A model generated the notes under the pieces. The model did not search any database. It saw nothing but the letters and a program-made list of their open reading frames with translations, and was not told the origin of the DNA. This document shows positions 31,271 to 44,560 of a DNA stretch of 64,000 nt, one piece after another; the first letter of the stretch is position 1; every line of letters begins with the position of its first letter. The position numbers and the translations under genes were made by a program. The stretch covers positions 992,001-1,056,000 of the forward strand of contig JADCRB010000075.1 of NCBI GenBank assembly GCA_021464245.1, written 5' to 3'. Source of the DNA: Carallia brachiata. Its lineage: Eukaryota > Streptophyta > Magnoliopsida > Malpighiales > Rhizophoraceae.

Positions 31271-34200
31271 AATGTATAGTTTGAATATTTTTCTTTCATT
31301 TTTTTTAATTATGTACTAAGGACTTAAATAAATTGAGTTATAGGTGAATCTAATTTTTATCTTGATACTCGAATGATTCACAGAAATGCCGCCTAAAAAC
31401 CCAAATAGAGAAAGTGCGACATGTTTACCGTAGTACTACATCTAATATACATTCCATGTCAACTGCTCTAGGTTTTATGATTAAAAATAAATTGTTAATT
31501 ATGTGATTTCTGTTGGAGGATAATTATTAGCTAAATCCACAACTCGACATAGTGTTTTAAATCAGCTAAAAGGCTATTCGTGTTCTAAACTTTGTTCACT
31601 GTTGGGATCTAAATTATCGTCCAATGACTAATTGATTTTCCTTAATATATCCAACCAAGACTAATAAGCCATTTTAAATTTTTAAAAAAAGGCATTACGA
31701 GTGCAGAGTCTTCCCAATTCTCCATCGGAATTCCAGGCTGTTTCTTTGTGTCATATACACCTTCGAAGGGAATATGATTTGGCTCAAACCAATACACAAT
31801 TGAAATTAATTGAACTTGGGCCCCCCAAAATCACTGGCCTTAACAATGTTTTATAAGTAAGATTAAGTAATTATATATTATACTACATTTAATAGATATA
31901 TGATTGATTTAATTATTTATTTATTTTTTAAAAAAATTATATACAATATTTAAGATTCATTTATCTAATTCTGGTATACTAATTTTATTATTATTTTTAT
32001 ATATACCACATAATTTTTTCCATATTTTATTCATCAACCCTATCGTTTTTTTTTACCATTAATATAACACTATCCATCATTCCATTGACGCAATTGTCGG
32101 CATTGATATAGGATTAATAATGGCATCAATGCACGTGTAAAGTTTTTATTGTTTGTCTAATGTTAAGTAGTTGACAATCGCAGATGGAATATAACTGCTT
32201 CGTTTAACGTTTAAAAAAACTCGCTAACAATTGTCATTAGAGACCAGCAACTATCCAAAGAAACGTGACAAGCACATGCATTGCCGGCACAGCTGCACAA
32301 CTAGCTAGCAAAGGGAATAGTGGCTTACGTAGGCATCAACGTCAGGCCATGACGCACAGCCCGGGTGCAGGGTACTGACGAAGCAATCATTTTTCTTTTT
32401 TCAGATGCAACTGCTTGGTGTCAGCAGCAAAAAATGCAAAGCCGCTGCTAAAACGTAGCAATCACTTGCCTTTTTAACAAAAAGAAAAAAAATGAAATGA
32501 ATAATTTTGAGAGCTGATACATGGACGAAAAGATTAAGGCATTTGTGTGTTAGATTGGATGGGTTTAAAAATATGTTTATATTTAATTTATTATTAATAG
32601 ATTAAATAATGTTTTATTTATATTTAATTCGTTATACAACTCAATTCAACTAATCTAATTCAAAAATGACAGATTAAATTAAATCAAGTTTAATAAATTA
32701 CACATAATAAAAAAATTATAATCAATTTTGGGTCATCATCAACGCCCAAATTTATAAATATTTTAATAAAATAATATAATTACATCATTAGTCACAACAT
32801 TGAATTACACAATATTTAGAGAATAATACAATTAACACTTAAAATCTGCCAAAACAAAAAAAAGATATAACTGTTTTATGTACGTCCCCCACATTCATCA
32901 GCATCTTTCTTAACGTCTCTTCTATTACATGAATATACTTTGCTTATTAAATTTTCGACTACTACACAGAAGAGAGAACAATTGAAGTTCACTGCCTTCT
33001 TGTTTTATAATACTACTTAACAGCATAATTCTACTTCAGCAAGGATCAGTTTACCAACCTAATAATAATTTGAGGGATTGCCGACCTGTATACATCAATG
33101 CTGCCAATTACTTGTATATCCACAAGGCTAAATGTTATACCATTAATAGGTAGGTTTGTGAGCCGAGATGAAATGTTCATGGAAAAGGGAAAACGAATGG
33201 GCTGACAAAGTTAAATCTATGAAACTATGCCCAAGCACTGCAGCAATCCAAGTTTCAATTAACATAAAACTTCACTAATGCAAGAATATGCCAGACTATA
33301 ATTTTCACAAACAACATAGTAACAGCTTGTTACTTGCATAAATTAGTAAACTTATGAATTGCAAAACTTGCACAATTAGCATTTTTTAATATATATATAT
33401 TTTAAAAGGAGCATATTAGGTCCGATTGGGCGAGAATTAGGCGAGTTTCAAAATCTTCAATGCACACTCAATCCACCCTTAGCGGATTTTCAAATTTTAA
33501 AACCGCACTTAATTCAAACATTTACGGTTTTAGTGGATGCAAGTTCGTGCGGGTAAGAATAGTCGGATTGAATCGTGTTGGTCGATTTTTGAACAGCCCT
33601 AGAAAGAACTACCAGCGAGGAATAGACTGGGTTAGTTTATGAACATATTTTTACTAATTATGTTACACAACCATCTTAGTAATTTTTTAAATTCTAAGTT
33701 ATAAAAAAAAAAAAAAAACAGATCACTTACAGTTGCGAGAAACTTTTCTTTTTTTGTGTTTTTTTGAAAATATTGGGAGAAGCTACCAAATTGAAAACAA
33801 AAAGTTTTTCTTCTTTTATTAATTTATTGATTCCCTTGAAAATCATTCCACAGCGCAGACAAGTAGCATGAATAGGCTCGAAATTTAATGAGTCTGTTAA
33901 TGTCTTGATTAAAATTAAAAATTTTATAATAAAATTGATAATTTTTAAAAATATAAAAATAACAAGTATTTAAAAAATTATCAGTATTATTTCAAAAATA
34001 TCAAATTTAATTTTAATTACGATAAAAATCGAGATACTAAATTTCAAAACATTAACATTTTTTCGTAGAAATAAGTGGGAATGGAATGTCAGTGGGCCCG
34101 GAAGCCCCTTGGGTTGGAATCTCAGCTCAGACAAGCTAGGGGAACAGGTCAGCACAACATGGAGCTCGACCCTGAAGAAACGCCTATTGTTCGCTCTCAG

Positions 34201-36224
34201 GCATACCCACCAGACCAGAGACACAGGAGGGAGTCAAGACCGCTCCTTTGACTTGTGGGTTGAAGAAACCCTTATGCTAGTGGAAACCGGCTAAGTTCAA
34301 CATCCCCAAACCCTGAAAAAGGAAAGACTATTCATTTGGGATACGCCAAGTATGCCATTAGAGTTTGTTGCACTGATCAACTTTTGATATCTATGATCAA
34401 CGATTTAATTGATGTCACTCATCATTATAAGTGAGAATGAGAGACAAGTTATGCCTATTATATACTTGAGAAAAAAATTACAAATTTTGGATCATTGGAT
34501 GATTGCTTGTAGATATCTACAAATGATAGAAAGAGAGTTGAGATATTATAATGCTCTACCTTTCATCCAATGGCTAACAGGCATCGCCTTTTCTCATAGA
34601 AATATATCAAAACATGGCACTAATCTTAGCTAATATTAGTCAAAACTTTTTAGGATCTGAATATCAGCATAAAATAATTTTTAAAATTTTTTTTTTATAT
34701 CATTCCTCTCATGAATGTATCAAAACATGACATCCACCTCGTTAACCCTAGTCAAAACTTTGCAGGATTCGCCATAAAATTATTTTCTAATCGTTTTTAT
34801 GTTTTTAATGTCCTAAAATTCTCCAAGCAAACTCCATGAAAATATCCAAATTTTCTTATTTCCCTCTCTAGTTTCTACAAAACCATATCCCTAAATGTAT
34901 ATTTCCTATGTGTAGAGATCTATAGGGACGTTTAGAGAATTCTCCTCAAATGTACATAGAAGAAGCATCTAGTTATAAAAGTCCTAAATAAATCAGTGTT
35001 TTTGGGAAACCAAATCGGACCAATTAAACTGTGAACAGATCTGGCCACCGATTCTGTTCCATTCAAAAACTGGACAGCACTTATACCTGTCAAACACAAA
35101 AAAATCAAATCTACAAACAAATATTTACAAAAAAAAAAAAAAAAGAAAGAGAGAAAAGTCCTCTGCAAATTGTCTTATCTTGATGCATTTTTTCATTGGA
35201 AAACATGGAAAATTAGTTTATTAATTATGTAACCCAAAAAACAAATCACCGTCGATGCACCATCGACTAAATAAATAGTTATTTATATCTCAATCTGATT
35301 AAGACTGGGCATAATAAATGTGAATTGGCTGTGGTAGGGGAGGACTGGTCTGACTTCAAGCGGACAGACTTACGTATGTGCATGTGGAAGGAGATGGCCA
35401 TTAGATGAACACAATAGTTTATGGGTCAGTTCAAAATCGATCCGTTGAGTCCAGATTGGCAGGTCCTTGTGCTCGTGAATCCGATTTTCGGAAGTCTTAT
35501 GTATATATTAATTACGAATCTATTACATGGCCAAATTCAAGTAGTCAAATAATATTTAAATATTTTTATTTTGTACAACAAAACTCATATTTTGTACAAT
35601 CGTAATTAAAAAATGAATCATAAAAAATAATAATATTTTTTCATATCATTTTTTATTAACAGTTGTACAAAATATAAATTTTTTTACACAAATTAAAAAT
35701 CGTCTGGATGCTGTATGGATATGAGCAGTTAGCCACCTACCTTTTCCGTATTAATTAAGTGATATATCTGCTTGTATAGTTGGGATGGTAAAAGTATTGG
35801 CCTTTGTGTGAGAGATTTTGATCTTCGAATTCATATGAAGTTATGTTGTGGAGCTATTGGTCCTATAGTCCGACGACGTTTGCTGGGGTTCATAAGATTT
35901 TGTTTCCTTACAAATTTAGTGGAAATAAGCCAAGCTACCTCGTACAGTATTCCAACACAGTTATCTTTAACGGTTCTTCAGATTACTATACTATACCAAG
36001 TTATCCATTTTTTTTCAAAATAAAATATAATGATGATAATAAGAATAATAAGTGACCCGATCAAGCCACTAATGGGGCACATGGAGAGGGGTAACGTGGC
36101 GAATGAGTGAATAAATAATAATTAATGATGTCCAGATTATCAGTACTTTCGGAGAAGTATCTTTTTATTAGATATGAGTTCAGTTAAGTACACCAACAAT
36201 TCAAACTGAGCAATACACCGAATT

Positions 36225-36255
<31 letters not shown>

Positions 36256-36764
36256 AATTTAAATAAATACTATTTTAAAATATAAAGTTTGAGTATTATA
36301 TAAAAGAGAGTCACTACATGATTACACACAGAGAGCACGTAGTTAATTTAAAAATATTTAATAATTTATTTGTTTTATTTTTTAAATTTAATATATTTTT
36401 CACGATCTAACCATTCAGTTTTCTACATATCTATCACATTTTCAATTATATGCATTCACTTATTTTTTTTTTCTATATAAATTTGATAAACAAATAAATT
36501 TTTTTTACCATTTAACCTCTCTTTGGTAGATGTGGCAGAAACCAATCGAAAAGCAAATGGCAGAACCAAGTCAACCTTGGGGAGTCTTCGTCTTCGTCTT
36601 TAAGAACTTGTAAACGAAGAATTACTTTCTGATGTTTTGGCTAGAAACAAAGAGGCTGAGATATATATAATCCAACTCATTTTGGTAGCCTACTGCCGTA
36701 CCAACCCCCGACCGCCCTAACTAACGAGATATCCGGTGTGAGCAGAGATGGCCAATAATCCATA

Positions 36765-36965
36765 GAGACTATAATGGTTAAATGGACAAGGTAACAGGGG
36801 TCTGTTGCTATTTAATTAAAGATTACGGATTCGAGTTTTTAGAATGTAACTGTATTAAATATTTATTGAAATATTTTTATCGCCGTTTGGAGTCCTATTC
36901 AAGTCGATTCAAATTAATCAATTTATTAAGTTGAATACTGAACGGTTTCAAAAAAAAAAAAAAAA
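36765..36965 (+). mobile_element. Probable tRNA-derived SINE
   Basis: An A-box-like sequence (TGGTTAAATGG), a B-box-like sequence (GGATTCGAGT), a conserved 3' body (AAGTTGAATACTGAACGG) and a 16-base poly-A tail follow in order. The 3' body matches that of the element at 60894-61090 (TAGTCTGAATACTGAACGG), so both belong to one family, resembling Au SINEs. No exact target duplication was identified here. Confidence 0.6.
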
Positions 36966-38260
36966 CTGCTCAGCCCCTTAACTACCAAGACAAAGAATAT
37001 ATGGGTGTTTCAATTCTTGAATAAATCATAATAAGACAATTTCTTTGGAATTTTCAATTCCCGTTTGGCTGACTTGATTTTAACTGGATCCAAAGACATG
37101 AAAAAAAAAAAAAAAGAAGCAAATGATAGACGGACGGAGTTGTATAAGTTAGAATTATTTTGAGGGCATCGACTAGAAAAGAATAAAGCAGAGAAACCTA
37201 CAAAAATAAAATTAAATTAATTGAATCATATTATTTGATTATAAAATTTATTCAAAAAAGGCCAAAAGAAATTAAGATGTCCACTATCTTGGAATTTGGA
37301 AACACGTTATATAAACGAAAGGTTTAGCTCTTTGGCACAGGAAGATACGGAAATTAATGCATTAATTCATTTCTTTTTTGTCATAAGGGAAACCGAAAAA
37401 TTAGGACATATCATAACAGAGTCATTGAAACATAAAGACAAGATTAAAAAGTCCTATCAGAGTGTGAAAAAAACAAGAATCATAAACTCAAAGTTTTAAT
37501 ATTTATTAATTAAGATCGTGTCAAAATCTCAATAAATTAATGTTTAGTATGCACCGTTCCAAACAAGATATCTCTAATTAATATGACTATGTGTATATGA
37601 AAGGGCCAAATTACAAAAAGACTTGTGTTTTGTTTTGTTTATGTTATTATGTACCAAGAAAGCTGACAGGACAATTGACTTTATTTCAGTGAGGATTTTT
37701 AATTTAATTATTTTTTTAATAAATATAATTTATTTACAACATAATATTATACGATAGGTAAAATTTATCTAAAATAAAAAAATATAAATTTTTATAGTAC
37801 AAATTTATATGTGACTTATATTAAAAAGAGAAAATAAAAATAACAAAAACAGTTTTTTTTATGGTCTATGCATGCTTACATCATCTAATGGCGTACTTAT
37901 GCTTACATAAGCTCAAGTCTTCACATAAATTTATATTTCTATGAGTGTAATTAGGTATCCTTAAAAATTATGTATTGAGATTTTATTTCAGATAAAATTA
38001 TAATTGTTATTTTTAAAATTTAATTGATATTTTTAAAATGTAAAAAAAATAACTGTTTCAAAAATATCAATTTTAATTTAAAAAATAATAATTTTAATTA
38101 CATTCGATACAAAAATTGACATACCAAATATCAGTACACCAACATTTACTGTATTTCTGTACAGGTCTCACGTTGTTGTGGCTCCCCCAGATGAGTATCA
38201 CACCAGTAGTACCCTTCCTTTAATTATATATTATTCCACCCACAATGCTCCGAATACTCC

Positions 38261-38267
38261 TATAAAT
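38261..38267 (+). promoter_or_regulatory. TATA box of the SEO gene
   Basis: TATAAAT lies 99 bases upstream of the SEO start codon at 38366, with no ATG between them other than that of a short out-of-frame leader. Position and sequence fit a core promoter, giving a 5' UTR of about 70 bases. Confidence 0.6.
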
Positions 38268-38365
38268 AGCTTGGATGCCATGCAGCAAAGGCACAAGAAC
38301 CTGAGCCCTTCCTTCTTCCCTTGCTTTATCTGTTATTTTGCTTGCTTCCTACTTACTACCTCGCC

Positions 38366-38768
38366 ATGGCTCCCAGCATGATCTCCGGTGACAATATTCT
38401 GAACAAAATACTCAAAACTCATGCCTCTGACGGCTGCGGTGATGCTGATCTCAGCCCCCTTCTTCGTCTCGTCGAAGACATCCTCAACCCTGCCAGTGTG
38501 CGTTGATACTACCAATTAATTTTGACAGATGTTGAAGAAAAAAAATTTCTATTCTTTGATAACACGACTTTGCCAATATCATATTATAAAACATTTCTGA
38601 TTGTGAATCGTGCAGGCAACCGAACCCGCCTCGCAATCGCAAACAGAGGGCAATGCCACCGTGCTGGGACAACTGTCATCCGTTATCGAGCGGATTTCCT
38701 ACGAGGTATTCATTTGTGCGTGTCTGTTTTAATTTGAGGGGGTGCGATCAGGATTATTATTATTATTC

Positions 38769-38800
<32 letters not shown>

Positions 38801-41422
38801 TGTTTTTCAGATTTCCTATAAGGCTCTGTCTAAAGCAGACCCGGAGAGCACGACAATGACAATATTCGAAATGGTGGGAGACTATAGCTGGGAAGTTAAA
38901 TTGGTAATGAGCATGGCGGCCTTTGCTCTGAACCACGGCAACTTCCTGCTGCTAAACCAGACTCACTCGTCTATCCGGATCGCCAAATCAATGGCACTGA
39001 TTAAGAATTTGCCTACTGGTATCGAACAATCATTAAACCCATTGAAAGAACTGATCGAGGCCATGATGAATGTGGCTAGATGCATAATTGAATTCAAAAA
39101 ACTCCCCGCTGCATACGTTTCGTGGGAAGCCCCTGAATTCCGCACTGTCTTGGACCATTTTCGTGTTGCTGCCTACTTCACTGTCAGGAGCGTTGTGGCC
39201 TGCTCCACCCATATTACTAGTCTCACCAACACCTCTTCTCAGACTACTACTATAGACGGTTTTGGGTCTTCAACAACTCAGACTATCAGTATGACTGTCG
39301 GTTCCAAATCACAGTATGCACTGTACCCATTCTCTCCTAATTTATGACGGAGAAAATTAATTTTAGTTCCTTAATTATATTAAATAAGCATATATCTCCA
39401 TGACGTTTTTGTCTCGAGCAGTATTCCGATTAAAATTATGATTAATATTTTAAAAATAAAATTAATTTTTATTTTAAAAATATTAATTATAATTTTAATT
39501 GGGATAAATCTGAAACAAATTTGCAGGTAATATCAATTTTTTTTTTACGAGAGCTTTTTCTTACATAGATCGCGAGTGTTAAGTTCACGCCTTTGCCTTT
39601 GGATTTGTCACAGATTTGCGTCATTCGAACTCGCTGGCTGGACTCAACAACTGGTTAAGTTGCACGCAATTTTGATGGAACAGCTGAAAGCATGCCGATT
39701 GCTCATAGGTAATTTCCTATGGCTTTTTGTTTTCATTTTTATTTTTATTTTTTTGTTTTCTTTCTTCCGCACATGTGTACAAAAGCCAATTCTCCATTAT
39801 CGATATGCATAATTATTTGCAGAGGAAAAGAGAAGCGAGGATTTCTATCAAATGCTTGTGAAGCTCTTTGAAGCCAGCCAACCTGACAAAGTGAAAATAC
39901 TTGAGGCCTTGTTTTGCACCGACGGGGGTGATCGTCGCCAACCTCTCATTAATTGTTCCGCCGGGAGCAGGGTTGGTCTCCCTATACTTACTCTTCCCAT
40001 GCACAATATATATCAGTTCTAGTTCTCTCTCTCTCTCTCTCTAAGTAATTACTTGCTAACACAAACATGACATATATATATATATATAGGTTGGCATAGA
40101 CAAGCTGGTAGAGAAGAACGTGCTGCTGTTCATTTCGGACCTACAGATTTCCAAGGTTGAGCTTGTGAACATCAAAGCCGTTTACGAGAAGCACGCGATT
40201 AACCATGAGGTGGTGTGGATCCCAATTGTGGACGAGTGGGCCGAATCGACCAAATCACAGTTTGAGGAAAAGAAGGGTTGGATGCCATGGTGCACGACGT
40301 TCCAGCCTGAATCGATCAATAAGATGGTGATTAGGTTCGTGAAAGAGAAGTGGCAGTTCGAAAACAAGCCCATGATTCTTGTGCTGGGCCCTGACGGTAA
40401 GTTGGTGTGCCGTGATGCATTCCACATGGTGCAGGTCTGGGGAAGCCAAGCCTTTCCATTTAATAGCGCCACGCTGGATGGACTGTGGGGAAAAGTGAAT
40501 TGGAACCTTGAGTTCCTGATTCAGACCATTGAGCCTTCTGATTCCGCAGTTTGGAAATGGGTACAATCAACTAGCTGACACAAACCCAGTTATATCTATA
40601 TATTTTGTGCATGTTTGTGTTTGTGATGCATTTTACATATCTCTAGAATTACTCATTCCAATCCCTTTGCTTGTGGCTGTTTTTATTAACCTGCAGGTTC
40701 AAGATGAGAAAAAGCTAATTTTGCTTTGCGGAGGGGACAATTTTGATAAGGTGAATGATATCAGGCGGCTCGTGTCTGGGGCAGCAGGGAAACCGGGTGT
40801 GGAATCAATAGAGGTGGTTTATGCGGGGAAAAGCAGCAAATTTGAGCAAGTGGAGATTACTGTAAAACAAATCACTGAACGAAAGATTGGTTACTGCCTG
40901 GGAAGGGTCAGTGAAAGAGAGCTGTTTTGGAAGAGGTTGGAGAGCATGTTAGTCTGGAAGATTCAGCAAAACAAGGTGGAAGAAAGCGACAAGGTGTTGT
41001 ATGAGTTGCAGAAGCTGCTTAACTATGACAAAGACGTCAAAGAATGGACCATGCTGTGCAGCGGGTCTAAGATTATAGCCAGTGGGTCGGGGTCCACAAT
41101 TGCAGATGCCTTAAACAACTATGACATCTGGGGTCCCAATGTGGCTTCATGTGGCTTTGAAAAAGCCTTTAAAGATTACCTCGACGGTCTTGCTGGAGAA
41201 CACCTTCCCCACTGTCGCATTGAGCTCCCACTCACCATCTCTGGCTGTGGCCCTGCAAATTTGCCAATGAAATGCCCCGAGTGTGGACGCGCCATGAGAA
41301 AATGCATTACTTTCACCTGCAGCCATGAGGCCCCCACCACTATAGCTGTCACCACCACGAGCACCACCACCGCCACCACTACTACCACCTCCACCGCGGC
41401 CACCGCCACCTTGGCTAATTAA
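38366..41422 (+). CDS. Sieve element occlusion (SEO) phloem protein
   Basis: Structural P-protein of phloem that forms filaments in sieve elements and can plug them after wounding. Seven exons join in phase: 38366-38497, 38616-38705, 38811-39313, 39614-39708, 39823-39971, 40090-40560, 40697-41422, giving 721 residues, a normal length. The N-terminal SEO domain holds TIFEMVGDYSWEVKLVM and YVSWEAPEFRTVLDHFRVAA. The middle has the thioredoxin-like block VEKNVLLFISDLQIS and NHEVVWIPIVDEW. The C-terminal SEO domain has LILLCGGDN, IQQNK, WTMLCSGSK, and the closing Cys motif MKCPECGRAMRKCITFTCSH. The exon 3 donor at 39314 was chosen because it keeps frame into FASFELAGWTQQL. Unusual features are an insertion of Thr/Ser-rich sequence near the end of exon 3 and a Thr/Ala tail of about 28 residues after the Cys motif, encoded by ACC/GCC repeats. 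Confidence 0.9.
38752..38801. repeat. (ATT)n microsatellite in SEO intron 2
   Basis: About 15 ATT units, interrupted once by CTT, end 10 bases before the exon 3 acceptor and so form much of its pyrimidine tract. Length change here could affect splicing. Confidence 0.9.
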
Positions 41423-42271
41423 ATTACACTTGTTACCATCAATCACTGCTTTTCGCTTCTAAGCGTTTCGTGTTGCAAACTTGTAATAACGAGATTTGAG
41501 GGCTATTGTTGGCCGCTGTGCGGGCTTCAGCTAGAGCACCCTGAATTATGTTTGAGTGTGTTTGTGATTTGAATTATTTTGAAAATGTGTCTGTTATTTG
41601 AATTGAATAAATGAGTCAGTGTCTGTGATTTGAATTATTTTGAAAATGTGTCTGCGATTTAAATTGAATAAATGAGTCAATTTTGTAAACGTTCCCCTGT
41701 TCCATTTCATGTACCTTGAGCCGTCTAGTTGCAGAATTAGATTCTCAATTTATTCTTATCTTGAATTTTTGCAGAACGGATGCCACGTGAATGCTATCGG
41801 GAAAAAATACATTCAAGAAAGACATAGGGCCAAGCTGAAACTGGAGAAAGGATGTGATCGTAGAATCGAAAAAACTCTTATTATGTCTTCTTTTTTTTTT
41901 TTTGAGGTTGGTGTGATATATATATATATTTTTTTTTTGTCCACAAAGAATCCTATTAAATATTTAAAAAAAGAAAAGTGAGATTAGATGAAATTTAAAT
42001 CTCACTTATTAGTTGAGAGGCACTCCTCTCATGCAAATATTTAACTTCAGAATGGTACGATATTTTTTTTTTAATTTATAAGAAATTTTATTAGACATTT
42101 AAAGAAGGAGAACCTTGATAATGGTACCATATTTGTGGCAGCGGTCTGCACCTTCTTCTTTCCCTATGATGCAATGGGCCGTGATTTGTTGGAAGGGATG
42201 CCGGGCCTTAAAAAGGAAGAACCGAAAGATGTGAAACAAGAGGAGCCTTGAATTGAGCCATAGCGTGCATC
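41423..42271. other. 3' flank of SEO with minisatellite
   Basis: It contains the probable 3' UTR and a two-unit tandem repeat. AT-rich DNA follows. An open frame at 41709-41981 shows no family features. Nothing else is supported. Confidence 0.5.
41559..41679. repeat. Two-copy 61-base tandem repeat
   Basis: Units at 41559-41619 and 41620-41679 share TGATTTGAATTATTTTGAAA and TTGAATAAATGAGTCA with few differences. Each contains AATAAA, so both could act as polyadenylation signals for the SEO transcript. Confidence 0.85.
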
Positions 42272-42373
42272 AACAAAGGCTTGTGAATAAATTGGAGCTT
42301 CCCTAGAGTTGTAGTTTTGTAATTGGGGTCTTCCCCTCCAATCTTGACCCAAAAAAAACAAAGGCTTGTGAAT
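42272..42373. mobile_element. Tiny retroposed insert with 17-base target duplication
   Basis: AACAAAGGCTTGTGAAT occurs at 42272-42288 and exactly again at 42357-42373. Between them are about 68 bases ending in ACCC and a poly-A run. Long exact target duplication and a poly-A end are hallmarks of LINE-mediated retroposition, so this is probably a short or 5'-truncated SINE-type element. Confidence 0.75.
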
Positions 42374-42693
42374 TAGTTTTTTCTTTCTTCTTTTTTTTTC
42401 GGTCTGTTTAGCCTAGTGGCTAAGGGAGCCCTCTTTGGCTTGAGAATTCAATTACAAGAAATTGGAGACTGTCATCAAGTTATTTGCTTCCAGCCTTTTC
42501 ATTCTCTGAGCCAGTGGCCCAAAGAGAATGTACTTGAAAACTTAAGCCTGTCTTTTTGATGCCGGGCCCGAGTATGGACTGAGCTTTCTATAGGTCCAGG
42601 TAGGGAGCGGCCCTGTTCAGCAAAGTCAGATTTCTTTAGTTTGCACTTCAGCGTAGAAGTTTTTTTTTTTTGATGTAGAATACATTACTCAAC

Positions 42694-44560
42694 TGAACAG
42701 ACACTATTTTCTTCTAATTTGCGCGGGTGAAGTTTAAGGTCGGTGAGGGTACTGAGGTAATTACACAGCCCTCCTAATCCTAAGCGCAACGGTCGAATTT
42801 CCGAACAAAGGAAGTGGGGTTTTTGTATTATTTGAGTGTTCTCCGGGTAAAATTTGGGAATTGGTTCGGATGATCGGTTTTCTTCTACTTTAAAGACCAA
42901 GAATCGTTCTTTTTCTTTTTCATGTTTGTCTTGCTGGAAGAAACTGTTCGTAAATTCCGTTAATTGGTTTTCTACAGATCAAAACTATGAATTTGTGATT
43001 GATTTCTTTCTCAAGAAAAATTAGAATAGTCAACTTGGGCACAGCCTTCAGGTAAGATCAAATCCTGATCTCTTTTTTTTTCTTTTCGTAAAAATAATTA
43101 TTCCCTATTGTTTTATGGCTCATAATATTGTTATGGTGGTGGGTCACACAATTGGGTAACAAGATTAGAGGGAAAAAAGACCAAGAATTGTGCATGATTA
43201 AAGGCCAAGAATTGAGATTTCTTTTTTTTTTTTTCCTTCTTTCTCTTACTTGAAGAAATTGTTCATAAGTTTATTTGATTGTTTTTCTAATAAATTGATT
43301 TCTTTCAAGAACTGGGTTGTCAAACTGAATCCAGAACCCTCTTCAACTTCCGGCCCCACCTTTTCGGCAATAACAAATGGCAGCAAAGGCTATTAGCCAC
43401 CCCCCTCCCCCCCAACCACCAAGAGTTGATTTTGGTAAAATTTGGGACTTGGTTCGATCCTTAAAAGACCAAGAATTGGATTTCTTTTTCCTTTGATAAA
43501 AGATTCGGTTTCTTGTTTTCCTTTCTTTACAAAAACTTCTAAGAAAACTGTATTTTTGTGTTTTAAAGACTATTTTCAGGAAAATTGAGACTCATGCTTC
43601 AGGAAATCTGCCCTCTATGATGAAAAAATAAAATAAAATAAATAAAAATCAGGCAGTGTTGGAAACTTTAAACATTAAAACACATTGGTAGTCTATTTAT
43701 TCTAGCTACGAGTTTTTTTTTAAGCTCCATGTGTGTGCTGAGGTTTGTCTAATTTTCTATTACATTTCACCTGCCTTTTTTGTAGGTCATGCAGTTCACC
43801 ATGGTAGATGATGCACAGTTGATTTTCTTTCCATATCAACTAAACAATTTTAAAGGGGTCATTCTTATTAATGATGAGGTTTGGCAAGTCTTGCAATCCT
43901 CTGTTCAACCTTGGTTTGAAGCATTAAATTCTTCATCACTCGTATGCTCTGTTTAAATATAAAAGTTTATACTTTTTTTTTTTTGTTTTGGTTTTATTAC
44001 CTTTGATCAGTTTGGAATATTCTTTTCTGAATCTTTGTAGAAGACATTGCCTGTGATTCTGGTAGTTACAATATTAAAGAGGCTGTCTTGCTCGGTTATT
44101 ACTTAAATCATATGTTGCCTGTCCTCTTTTAGACATTGATATTATCATTTTATCATTATGTTGCATAATCCTTTTCATTCATTGTTAGAGAAACAACATA
44201 TAGAATTATGCAACTATGTGCTCTTCGTATTATCTTTCACCTACATTTCACGAGATGGTACATAAGAATATCCATGTTGTTCTATTTCATGATTCTGATG
44301 TTAGTGGGAATGAGTGGCAGTCACCAGGCCTTCCAAGTTCTGTATCAGGATATGCAGGTATGTATGCACCATCAGTAGCGTTACTTTTCATCGCCAATAT
44401 ATTTGTATAGTCTGCTTATTAAGTTTTGCATCTACGCTTTCACAATGTCAAAGCACCACTTGGGGAGAGGCACCAATTCAGTGGAGACCAGCTCAGGACA
44501 CAATGAGCTTACATAACCAGGTAGATATATCCCTACTGCTTCACAATTATTTCTTTGGAA
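42694..44560 (+). repeat. Gene-like repeat family, copy B
   Basis: 42694-43190 matches copy A without its MITE. The first-exon-like end CAGCCTTCAGGTAAGATC has its donor at 43052. Further right, exon-like blocks match copy C: GTCATGCAGTTCACCATGG (43787), TTTCACGAGATGGTACATAA (44248), and a stretch encoding EWQSPGLPSSVSGYAG before GTATGT at 44359. Another block near 44450 encodes STTWGEAPIQWRPAQDTMSL. Frames between blocks do not connect, and stops are common. It looks like a decayed multi-exon gene of unknown identity. Confidence 0.45.

Larger units (their letters stand above)
29661..38260. other. Long AT-rich intergenic region
   Basis: About 8.6 kb with no gene that I can support. It holds a purine/pyrimidine-rich inverted region (30700-31270), a GC-richer patch with no clear frame (34075-34330), a probable SINE (36765-36965), and several AT-rich stretches. 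An AT/TA dinucleotide run lies near 36225-36255. 33410-33600 ends in a sequence reading TTTTTGAACAGCCCTAG, which resembles a small DNA-transposon terminus. Open frames of 60-84 codons here look like chance. Confidence 0.5.

Noticed and set aside
34075..34330. GC-richer patch with short frame MELDPEETPIVRSQAYPPDQ
   Set aside because: Only about 30 codons, no recognised motif; possibly a retrotransposon scrap but not supportable.
35770..35990. Possible third SINE (GGGATGGTAAAAGTATTGGCC and a later CTTCGAATTCAT)
   Set aside because: A- and B-box-like words are present, but no poly-A tail or target duplication could be tied to them.
42401..42470. tRNA-like words (TAGCCTAGTGGCTAAGG and a later ATTCAATTAC)
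   Set aside because: No cloverleaf could be folded by eye; at best a SINE remnant. No true tRNA gene was found in the window.
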